A stretch of 19,422 bases of DNA from Lentzea aerocolonigenes (GTDB lineage: Bacteria > Actinomycetota > Actinomycetes > Mycobacteriales > Pseudonocardiaceae): assembly GCF_000955955.1 (NCBI RefSeq), contig NZ_JYJG01000438.1, positions 1-19,422 on the forward strand, in the 5' to 3' direction. The position numbers and the translations under genes are program-made. The notes under the pieces were generated by a model. It worked only from the letters and a program-made list of their open reading frames with translations. It was not told where the DNA came from and did no database searches. Positions 8,308 through 14,045 of this stretch are shown here, in pieces; within the stretch, counting starts at the first letter, position 1; every line of letters starts with the position of its first letter.

Positions 8308-8378
8308 TAGTAGGACGGGTCAGCTGGTGTCTGCGCTCACACGACGACGTCGAGGGGTGCGGCGGACATCCTCATGCC

Positions 8379-8708
8379 ATGTCTACTTCCATGGTTGCCG
8401 CAGATGTCGTGTACGGGTTGACGGCGGGGCGCGCCTGGTCCCTCGTCGGAGCTGCCCTCGGGCTCGTCGGTGTCGTGCACGGCCTGTTGGCGCTCACTCG
8501 GCGTCGGAGCGGTGTGGTGGCGCTGGCGTGTGGCGTCGTCGGGGTGGCGATCGGCGCGTTCGTCGTGCTGATGGCCAAGGGCGGCCCGGGCACTGGCTAC
8601 GGCATCGTCGGCGGGTACGTCTCGCTGGTGGTGGGTGTGGTCGCCGCCGCGCTGGGTGGCGTGGTTATGCGAAGAGGCGCTCGGGCTGCTGCACCGCGCG
8701 CCGAGTGA
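8379..8708 (+). CDS. Small three-helix membrane protein, DUF6223-like
   Basis: A 109-residue protein with three predicted membrane helices at about residues 20-41, 46-67 and 75-97, a basic loop RRRSG after the first, and a basic tail. The segments VYGLTAGR, LVGVVHGLLAL and GGPGTGYGIVGGYVSLVVG resemble the actinobacterial DUF6223 family as I recall it; this was not checked by search. ATG 8379 is preferred over the upstream in-frame ATG at 8274, because the added residues are not conserved-looking and would cross the inverted repeat. It is divergent from the kinase gene, so it may be a target of that two-component pair. The 3' end overlaps the convergent ROK gene by 44 nt. No function is known. 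Confidence 0.7.
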   Translation: MSTSMVAADVVYGLTAGRAWSLVGAALGLVGVVHGLLALTRRRSGVVALACGVVGVAIGAFVVLMAKGGPGTGYGIVGGYVSLVVGVVAAALGGVVMRRGARAAAPRAE

Positions 8709-9804
8709 TGAGCCCGGCGGCGCCGCGCACCACCGCGAACTCGCCCAGGGGTGACGCGACGAGCCGGGTGTGCCGTTCGCCGCCCGCGAGCACCCTGGTG
8801 TCCATTTCGGACTGGACCGCGGCACTGAGGTGCTCGTGCAGCACGGCATAGCTGCCTCCGAGCACGACCGTCGGCACGTCGAAGAGGTTCATCAGGGTGG
8901 CCAGGCCGACGCCGAGCGCTTCACCGGCGGCCTGGACTGCCCTGAGGGCCTTGGGATCGCCTGCTCCGAGCGCTTTGGCGAGGGAGTCGAGGCGTCGGCG
9001 GCCGGCTTCCTTCAGGATGACGTCGAGGCCTGCGTAGCGCTCGACGCATCCTCGGCTGCCGCAAGTGCAGCGGACGCCGTTGCGTTCGATCACGACGTGC
9101 CCCAGTTCGCCGGCGAAACCGCTGGCGCCGCGGTAGACCTCGCCGCCCAGCACCACGCCCGCGCCGATGCCGACATCGGCCGAGACGTGCACGAAGTCCT
9201 CGCCCGCGAGGTGCCGTGGCCAGAGGTGGGCGAGCGCGGCGAGGTTGGCCTCGTTGTCCAGCTCGACGTCGAGGTCGAGGCGGCGGGCGAGGCCGTCGGC
9301 CAGTGGTTCACCGACGAGTTTCGGCAGGTTGGGGGCCCGCACGAGCACGCCGTCGTGCACCACGCCCGGCACCGCGAGGCCGACGCCGAGCACCGGGCGC
9401 GGCGGTGTGATCTCGCGGACCAGCGTGGCGAGCCGGTCGAGGACCTCGTTCAGGCCCGAGTTCCGGATGTCGGTGGGCACGAGGCGGCGGCAGATGGTCT
9501 CGCCGTCGAGGCCGATGGTTTCGACGGCGAGGTGGCTGACGTTGATCTCCGCGCCGACCGCGACCGGGCCGCCGGGGTGGAAGCGCAACGGTTTGGAGGG
9601 CCTGCCCATGCCGGCGAGCGTGGCGGCGTCCTCGATGAGGATTCCGTTGGCCAGCAACGGTTCGGTGAGGTTCGAGAGCGTCGCCTTGGTCAAGCCGGTG
9701 CGGGCGGCGAGGTCCGCCCGCGAGCCCGGCTTGTCGACGAGGGCGAGCAGCACCGTGCGCAGGTTGCCGAGGCGAACCTGACGCAGGTGGTCGACGGTGG
9801 TCAT
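8665..9804 (-). CDS. xylR: ROK-family transcriptional regulator, probable xylose repressor
   Basis: A 379-residue ROK protein of the NagC/XylR type. The N-terminal winged helix (about 10-75) contains SRADLAARTGLTKATLSNLTEPLLANG. The ROK domain follows with a GVGLAVPGVV segment, ELDNEANLAAL, GIGAGVVLGGEVYRGASGFAGELGHV and the zinc motif CTCGSRGCVERYAG. ATG 9804 is chosen because the longer frame from 9837 adds residues unlike the family. There is no Shine-Dalgarno; a -10-like GATACT ends 7 nt before the ATG, which suggests a leaderless transcript. It lies directly downstream of xylB in the same direction, so control of the xylose genes is the obvious role. The symbol is inferred from context rather than from a specificity motif. 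Confidence 0.88.
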   Translation of the reverse strand: MTTVDHLRQVRLGNLRTVLLALVDKPGSRADLAARTGLTKATLSNLTEPLLANGILIEDAATLAGMGRPSKPLRFHPGGPVAVGAEINVSHLAVETIGLDGETICRRLVPTDIRNSGLNEVLDRLATLVREITPPRPVLGVGLAVPGVVHDGVLVRAPNLPKLVGEPLADGLARRLDLDVELDNEANLAALAHLWPRHLAGEDFVHVSADVGIGAGVVLGGEVYRGASGFAGELGHVVIERNGVRCTCGSRGCVERYAGLDVILKEAGRRRLDSLAKALGAGDPKALRAVQAAGEALGVGLATLMNLFDVPTVVLGGSYAVLHEHLSAAVQSEMDTRVLAGGERHTRLVASPLGEFAVVRGAAGLITRRAVQQPERLFA

Positions 9805-9811
9805 CGGGTCG

Positions 9812-9841
9812 AGTATCGCGGTGCGGCCGAGGCACACCGCG
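9812..9841 (-). promoter_or_regulatory. Promoter and hairpin between xylB and the ROK gene
   Basis: On the minus strand GATACT (9817-9812) matches the TANNNT -10 pattern at A2 and T6 and ends 7 nt before the ROK ATG. Abutting it is an inverted repeat, CGCGGTG / CACCGCG with an 11-nt loop (9817-9841). This could terminate part of the xylB transcript or bind the repressor for autoregulation. The 52-bp gap therefore probably carries a separate ROK promoter. Confidence 0.4.
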
Positions 9842-9856
9842 CACGGTCTCCGGCGG

Positions 9857-11230
9857 TCACCGGCTCAGATACTTCTGCGCCGCGTCGCCATATCGCGCAC
9901 GGATGTCCGGAACCTCGGCTGCCTCGTACCGTTTGCTCTCCGAACCGGTCCACTCGGGCGGCGTCGTCCCGCCCGTGAGTGTCCACGCCGCCTGACGAGC
10001 CGCACCGTCAGCCACGTACTCACCAGGCGCAGGCACTGTCACGGGGACGCCGAACACCGTCGGCGCGATTTCCCGCACCGCAGGAGAGACGGCCGCGCCA
10101 CCCACGAGCCGCACGCCCGTGACGTCCGCGCCCTGGTCAGCGAGTGCGTCGAGGCCCACGGCGAGTCCGCAGAGCATGCCTTCGACTGCCGCGCGGGCGA
10201 TGTTGGCGGGCGTGGCGTTGGTGAGCGTCAGGCCGTGGAGCGCACCCGTCGCGTCAGGCAGGTTGGGGGTTCGTTCGCCTTCGAGGTACGGCACCAGCAC
10301 GAGGCCTTCCGCGCCGGCCGGTGCGGACAGCGCGAGGTCGCTCAGCGTGGCGAGATCGACGCCCAGCATGCGGGCGGTCGCGTCCAGCACGCGGGCGGCG
10401 TTGAGCGTGCACGCCAGCGGCAGGTAGCGGCCGGTGGCGTCGGCGAACCCCGCGACGATGCCGGAGGCGTCCGCCGCCCGCACGTCGCTGACAGCGGTGA
10501 CGACACCGGACGTTCCGAGTGACACCAGCACTTCCGTGCCCGCGCCGACACCGAGGATGGCCGCCGCGTTGTCGCCCGCACCCGGCCCGATGCCGTCGAT
10601 CGACTCGGTGGGTCCGAGCACGCGCGGCAACACGACGTCGGCGCGGCCCAAGGCACGTTCGAGCAGGTCAGGGACGTACTCGTTCGCGACCGAGTCGAAG
10701 TAGCCCGTGCCGGACGCGTCCGAGCGGTCGGTGACCAGGTCGGCCAGGTCCTGAGAGCCGCTCAGCCGCCACGTCAGCCAGTCGTGCGGCAGGCAGACGG
10801 CGGCGGTGCGCTTGGCGTTGGCCGGTTCGTGCTGGGCGAGCCAGCGCAGCTTGGTGATCGTGAACGACGCGACCGGCACCAGTCCGATCCGCTGCGCCCA
10901 CTGCTCGGCACCCAGCTCGGCGGTGAGGTCCGCGGCGGCCGCCGCGGACCTGGTGTCGTTCCACAGCAACGCGTCTCGCACGACGTTGCCGTCCTCGTCG
11001 AGGCACACCATGCCGTGCTGCTGGCCGGCGACGCTCACCGCGGCGACGTCGTCGAGCCCACCGGCCTGCTCGATGGCGGTCTGCAGCGCGGTCCACCAGT
11101 GCGACGGGTGGATCTCGGTGCCGTCCGGGTGGGCCGCGCGGCCCTCCCGGACGAGCCTGCCGGTCTCCGCGTCGCGCACCACGACCTTGCACGACTGCGT
11201 CGAGGAGTCGACGCCCGCGACGAGCGTCAT
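9857..11230 (-). CDS. xylB: Xylulokinase
   Basis: A 457-residue FGGY-family sugar kinase that phosphorylates D-xylulose to xylulose 5-phosphate in the cytoplasm. The N-terminal phosphate-binding loop is [12 protein letters not shown] (Asp8), the substrate segment is [10 protein letters not shown] (about 66-75) followed by LLWNDTRS, and the catalytic Asp is D220 in [10 protein letters not shown]. The FGGY-C half contains [21 protein letters not shown] and the nucleotide-binding [16 protein letters not shown]. The true start is ATG 11230, one base after the reconstructed xylA stop (TGA-C-ATG), so the two are tightly coupled. As deposited, the frame runs upstream into xylA, making a false 851-residue fusion; the cause is the insertion at 11271-11290. 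The kinase part itself is complete and intact. Confidence 0.94.
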   Translation of the reverse strand: MTLVAGVDSSTQSCKVVVRDAETGRLVREGRAAHPDGTEIHPSHWWTALQTAIEQAGGLDDVAAVSVAGQQHGMVCLDEDGNVVRDALLWNDTRSAAAAADLTAELGAEQWAQRIGLVPVASFTITKLRWLAQHEPANAKRTAAVCLPHDWLTWRLSGSQDLADLVTDRSDASGTGYFDSVANEYVPDLLERALGRADVVLPRVLGPTESIDGIGPGAGDNAAAILGVGAGTEVLVSLGTSGVVTAVSDVRAADASGIVAGFADATGRYLPLACTLNAARVLDATARMLGVDLATLSDLALSAPAGAEGLVLVPYLEGERTPNLPDATGALHGLTLTNATPANIARAAVEGMLCGLAVGLDALADQGADVTGVRLVGGAAVSPAVREIAPTVFGVPVTVPAPGEYVADGAARQAAWTLTGGTTPPEWTGSESKRYEAAEVPDIRARYGDAAQKYLSR

Positions 11231-11231
11231 G

Positions 11232-12400
11232 TCAGCGCGCTCCGGCGAGGTGCTCGAGCGCGAGCTGGTTGAGCCCTGTCTCTTATACATGAGCCGCACG
11301 AACCCGTACCCGCGCTCGCCGGCCGCGTCCGGGTCGAAGCCGTCGTCCTTCAGCAGGTCGTCGTAGGACTCCCCGGTGTTGAGCGTCGGCTGGCTCAGCT
11401 CGGCGACACCAGCCGTCGCGAGCGCCTCCTGCACCTCGGGGTCGGCGCGGAAGGCTGCCGCGCGTTCCTTGAGCAGCAGGTACGTGCGCATGTTGGCCTT
11501 GGCCGAGTCCCAGACACCCGTGATGTCCTCGGTGCGCGACGGCTTGTAGTCGAAGTGTCGCGGCCCGTCGTAACCGGCGCCTTCCAGCAGGTCGACCAGC
11601 GCGAACGCGTTCATCAGGTCGCCGTGCCCGAACACCAGGTCCTGGTCGTACTTGATGCTGCGCTGGCCGTTGAGGTCGATGTGGAAGAGCTTGTCGTGCC
11701 ACAACGCCTGCGCGATGCCGTGCACGAAGTTGAGTCCGGCCATCTGCTCGTGCCCGACCTCGGGGTTGAGGCCGACCAGCTCAGGCTTGTCGAGCGTCGT
11801 GATGAACGCGAGCGCGTGTCCGACGGTCGGCAGCAGGATGTCGCCGCGCGGCTCGTTCGGCTTAGGCTCGATCGCGAACCGCAGGTCGTAGCCGCGGTCC
11901 GTGACGAACTGGGTCAGCAGGTTCATGGCCTCGCGGTACCGGTCGAGCGCGGCCCGCACGTCCTTGGCCGTGTCGTACTCCGCCCCTTCGCGCCCGCCCC
12001 ACAGCACGTACGTCTGCGCGCCAAGCTCGGCCGCCAGCTCGATGTTGCGCAGCACCTTCTTCAGCGCGAACCGCCGCACACCGCGGTCGTTGCTGGTGAA
12101 GCCGCCGTCCTTGAACACGGGGTGGCTGAACAGGTTCGTCGTGACCATCGGGATGACGAGCCCGGTTTCCTCGAGCGCACCCTGAAGCCTGCCGATCTGC
12201 TTCTCGCGCTCGGTCGCCGCGAACCCGAACAGGTCGTCGTCGTGGAACGACAACCCGTACGCGCCCAGCTCGGCCAGTCGTCGAACTGCTTCGACGACGT
12301 CCAACTCGGGCCGGGTGGCCTCGCCGAACGGGTCGCGGCCCTGCCAGCCCACGGTCCACAGACCGAAGGAGAACTTGTCCGCAGGAGTGGGCGTGCTCAT
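11232..12400 (-). CDS. xylA: Xylose isomerase, frameshifted near its 3' end by a 20-nt insertion
   Basis: Converts D-xylose to D-xylulose with two divalent metals. The actinobacterial XylA pattern is clear: [17 protein letters not shown], catalytic H53-x2-D56 (SFHDDDL), metal and substrate segments [41 protein letters not shown] and RHFDYKP. ATG 12400 is chosen because GAGG of the Shine-Dalgarno sits 6 nt upstream; ATG 12403 and 12412 are less well placed. In the sequence as given the frame is lost after Arg-Leu (11296-11291). Deleting 11271-11290 continues it as [12 protein letters not shown] and a TGA at 11234-11232, giving 382 residues and the tail expected of this family (Streptomyces enzymes end with a similar LDQLAMDHLLGAR). 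The natural gene is therefore almost certainly intact. Confidence 0.92.
11271..11290. other. Insertion resembling a Tn5 mosaic-end/tagmentation adapter remnant
   Basis: On the plus strand CTGTCTCTTATACA at 11276-11289 is identical to the first 14 bases of the Tn5 mosaic end used in transposase library adapters; the next base differs. Read on the minus strand, the adapter end (...AGACAG) abuts GGCTC, which repeats the GGCTC just before the insertion. The whole 20-nt block is thus 15 nt of adapter-like sequence plus a 5-nt duplication. It is AT-rich in a GC-rich gene and breaks the xylA frame exactly here. An assembly or read artefact is the most likely explanation. Confidence 0.88.
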
Positions 12401-12414
12401 CATCCACCTCATTC

Positions 12415-12429
12415 GTTCAATGCTTGAAC
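12415..12429. promoter_or_regulatory. Palindromic operator candidate in front of xylA
   Basis: GTTCAA-TGC-TTGAAC is a perfect 6-bp inverted repeat with a 3-nt centre, ending just upstream of the xylA Shine-Dalgarno (minus-strand GAGG at 12410-12407). A TANNNT hexamer (TAAGTT, minus strand 12432-12427) overlaps one arm. A repressor bound here would block transcription of xylA-xylB. The adjacent ROK protein is the natural candidate; this is inferred from position. Confidence 0.5.
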
Positions 12430-12447
12430 TTAGTGCGGACAGTACGA

Positions 12448-12534
12448 CGCTCAGGCTGTGATCGCAATTGCTGGGGTTGTGCGGACTGTGTCGGGCTGCG
12501 GGGTGGGAGCGCCTCGCTCAGGCCGTGATCGCAA
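12448..12534. repeat. Imperfect 20-bp direct repeat between the SGNH gene and xylA
   Basis: CGCTCAGGCTGTGATCGCAA at 12448-12467 and the same 20 bases with one T-to-C change at 12515-12534 are 67 bp apart. Both lie in the 138-bp region between the SGNH stop and the xylA start. They may be paired protein-binding sites upstream of xylA or the trace of a local duplication. A small GAGCG-AGG-CGCTC hairpin overlaps the second copy. Confidence 0.5.
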
Positions 12535-12538
12535 CCGC

Positions 12539-13126
12539 TCAGGCCTGGAGAACCGCTTCGACGGCGGGTGCGAGTGCCTCGGCGATGACGCGGTAGCCGG
12601 CGCTGGAAGGGTGGAAGCGGTCGGCGGCGAACAGCGACGGGTCCGCGGCGAACTTCGATGTCACGGCGCGTTCGACGTGCGCGACCACGCCACCTGCGCG
12701 GATGACGGCCTGCAGCTGAGCCTTGGCGTAGTCGCGGCTCACCGCGGACACGACGTCACGCAACGCCGGCGGCACGTGTGCGACGACGCTCAGGTCGGGT
12801 GCTGTGCTCACGACGACTGCGGCGCCCGCTCCGCGCAGGTCCGCGACGGCGTCGTGCAGCTGCTGAGCACCGACGTGCGCGGGCACGAACCTGGTCAGGT
12901 CGTTCGCGCCGATCACGATCACGGCGAGGTCCACGCCACCTGCGATTGCTGCCCTCACCTGGGCTTTCAGATCGGCTGAACGGGCGCCGGGCACGGCGTG
13001 GACCTGGAGGTCGACGTGGTGTCCTGCCGCGCGGAGGCGTGCGGCGAGCAGTGGGCCGAGAGTGTCCTCGCGACTGGTGCTGCCGACGCCCGCGGCGATG
13101 GAGTCACCGAGCAGACGAAGACGCAT
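12539..13126 (-). CDS. SGNH/GDSL-family hydrolase
   Basis: A 195-residue predicted esterase or acyl hydrolase of the GDSL type. Block I is LLGDSIAAGVGS with the nucleophile Ser, the block II glycine is probably in HAVPGARS, block III is VIGANDLTR with the oxyanion Asn, and block V is DRFHPSSAGY with the catalytic Asp and His. No signal peptide is visible, so it is probably cytoplasmic. It lies upstream of xylA in the same direction but 138 bp away with its own sequence features between, so a shared operon is uncertain. ATG 13126 has no clear Shine-Dalgarno. Substrate unknown; a link to xylan-side acyl groups is only a possibility. Confidence 0.88.
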   Translation of the reverse strand: MRLRLLGDSIAAGVGSTSREDTLGPLLAARLRAAGHHVDLQVHAVPGARSADLKAQVRAAIAGGVDLAVIVIGANDLTRFVPAHVGAQQLHDAVADLRGAGAAVVVSTAPDLSVVAHVPPALRDVVSAVSRDYAKAQLQAVIRAGGVVAHVERAVTSKFAADPSLFAADRFHPSSAGYRVIAEALAPAVEAVLQA

Positions 13127-13170
13127 GCTCGTAAAACGGCGAGCGTCACAGCGGTGTTCCTGGTCAGACT

Positions 13171-13800
13171 GTGACGGTGGACGAACTGCTGGTGTGGTGC
13201 GTGGTCGCGAACGTGGCCGCGGACGGGTTGAAGCACTTCTCGCCGGGCACGAAGGTGTGGGTGCTGCCGCCGCAGTGGGACGGCACGGAGAGTCTCCTCG
13301 TGGTCGGACGGCATCGCGGGCGTGGGCACGGGCGCTTCGTGCGGCTGGTCGTGCCGAGGGTCCACCTCGCGAACTTCCGGGTGCGCGGCGTGTACCAGCC
13401 CGCGGTGCACCGGGAGCTGACCAGGGCGTGGCGGGACTTCGAGTCCCTGCGGCAGTGGGAGTCCGAGGAACACGCGCAGAAGCTGGTCGCCTTCTGGAGC
13501 TTGGACGCGACCGTCCAGGCCGGAGTGGACAAACCCGGGAAACGCGTGGAGCTCTTCCACTGCGTGCGGTGGCTGATGGCCGGTGAGAGCGAGTACGCGA
13601 TCAGGAAGGTGATGGATCCGGAGATGTCATTCGAGCTCGGCGTGCTCTTCCGCGATCAGCAGGAGGTGGACGCGGTCCACGAGCTGCGCGAACTCCTCGA
13701 CACCATCGAAACCGCCGGCGTCGCGAACTGGCGGAACAACGAGCTGTGGCCCGTTGTTAGAACAGTTGCGGGCAAGACGCAGGCGCTCCTGAGTCGCTAA
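13171..13800 (+). CDS. Conserved-looking hypothetical protein with two modules
   Basis: A 209-residue soluble protein of unknown function. The first part (about 1-95) contains WCVVANVAADG, KHFSPGTKVWVLPPQWDG, VVGRHRGRGHGRFVRLVVPRVHLANFRV and VYQPAVHREL. This pattern resembles a small actinobacterial family I recall as uncharacterised. The second part (about 118-206), with RVELFHCVRWLMAGESEYAI, GVLFRDQQEVDAVHELRELLDTI and a closing ELWPVVRTVAGKTQAL, resembles SCO4402-type proteins, which usually occur alone. A fusion of the two is inferred from memory. GTG 13171 is used; GTG 13177 is equally possible, and CAGACT 6 nt before it could be the -10 of a leaderless transcript. It is divergent from the SGNH gene, with 44 bp between them. 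No catalytic motif, signal peptide or membrane segment was seen. Confidence 0.75.
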   Translation: MTVDELLVWCVVANVAADGLKHFSPGTKVWVLPPQWDGTESLLVVGRHRGRGHGRFVRLVVPRVHLANFRVRGVYQPAVHRELTRAWRDFESLRQWESEEHAQKLVAFWSLDATVQAGVDKPGKRVELFHCVRWLMAGESEYAIRKVMDPEMSFELGVLFRDQQEVDAVHELRELLDTIETAGVANWRNNELWPVVRTVAGKTQALLSR

Positions 13801-13829
13801 AACCGCTGTCGTGCGAGTGTTCTTGTGTC

Positions 13830-13835
13830 TACACT
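13830..13835 (+). promoter_or_regulatory. -10 element for the leader ORF / EF-G paralogue unit
   Basis: TACACT matches the actinobacterial TANNNT -10 consensus. It would place the transcription start near 13842, about 30 nt before the leader GTG at 13873. No convincing -35 hexamer was found at the usual spacing, so strength and sigma factor are uncertain. Confidence 0.4.
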
Positions 13836-13872
13836 CCACGATCATCATCACCGAGACGAGAGGGGACCGGCC

Positions 13873-13971
13873 GTGCGTACCGCCGCTGTTGTCCTCCCGT
13901 CCCGTTTCGACGTGATCCTCGTGTCCTCGCACCCCGGTCGCCTGCTGCGCGCCGGGCGCCGGAGTGTCTGA
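13873..13971 (+). CDS. Putative 32-residue leader peptide of the EF-G paralogue
   Basis: A short ORF with GTG start and TGA stop that lies wholly in the gap before the EF-G-like gene. A strong Shine-Dalgarno (GAGAGGGG, from 13858) sits 8 nt upstream of the GTG, which supports real translation. The peptide starts MRTAAVVLPSRFDV and ends LLRAGRRSV; its C-terminal part is rich in Arg and Leu. It has no Cys, unlike the cysteine-attenuation leader peptides of actinobacteria, though the stretch RFDVILVSS loosely recalls their RxVDLxRVSS core. The stop codon overlaps the first base-paired arm of the hairpin at 13970-13991. This arrangement is what a translation-coupled attenuator needs: ribosome position on this ORF would decide the downstream RNA fold. 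Confidence 0.6.
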   Translation: MRTAAVVLPSRFDVILVSSHPGRLLRAGRRSV

Positions 13972-14036
13972 CGAACGCCTTGTCGTTCGTCGGCTCATCG
14001 CGCTGACCTCGTAGTTCCCTTCACGCACTGAGAAGG
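13970..14036 (+). promoter_or_regulatory. Leader RNA hairpins before the EF-G paralogue
   Basis: Hairpin 1 is a perfect 8-bp stem (GACGAACG / CGTTCGTC, loop CCTTGT, 13970-13991) that starts inside the leader stop codon. Hairpin 2 (CCTTC 14018-14022 with GAAGG 14032-14036) would hide the Shine-Dalgarno AGAAGG of the EF-G gene. The GCCTT at 13977-13981 in hairpin 1 can also pair with AAGGC at 14033-14037, giving an alternative fold. No U-tract is visible, so control of translation initiation is more likely than intrinsic termination. The folds were found by eye, without energy calculation. Confidence 0.45.
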
Positions 14037-14045
14037 CACTGAGCC

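Noticed and set aside
8660..8735. Terminator between the small membrane-protein gene and the ROK gene
   Set aside because: Only CGGGCT/AGCCCG arms with a loop of more than 20 nt were found, too weak to call.
9857..12412. A single 851-residue bifunctional xylose isomerase-xylulokinase
   Set aside because: The linker is encoded partly by a Tn5 mosaic-end-like 20-nt insertion. Without it, two normal coupled genes with canonical ends appear.
13873..13971. Leader ORF as a cysteine-attenuation leader peptide
   Set aside because: It has no Cys codon and lies before a translation factor rather than sulfur-metabolism genes; only a loose sequence resemblance.
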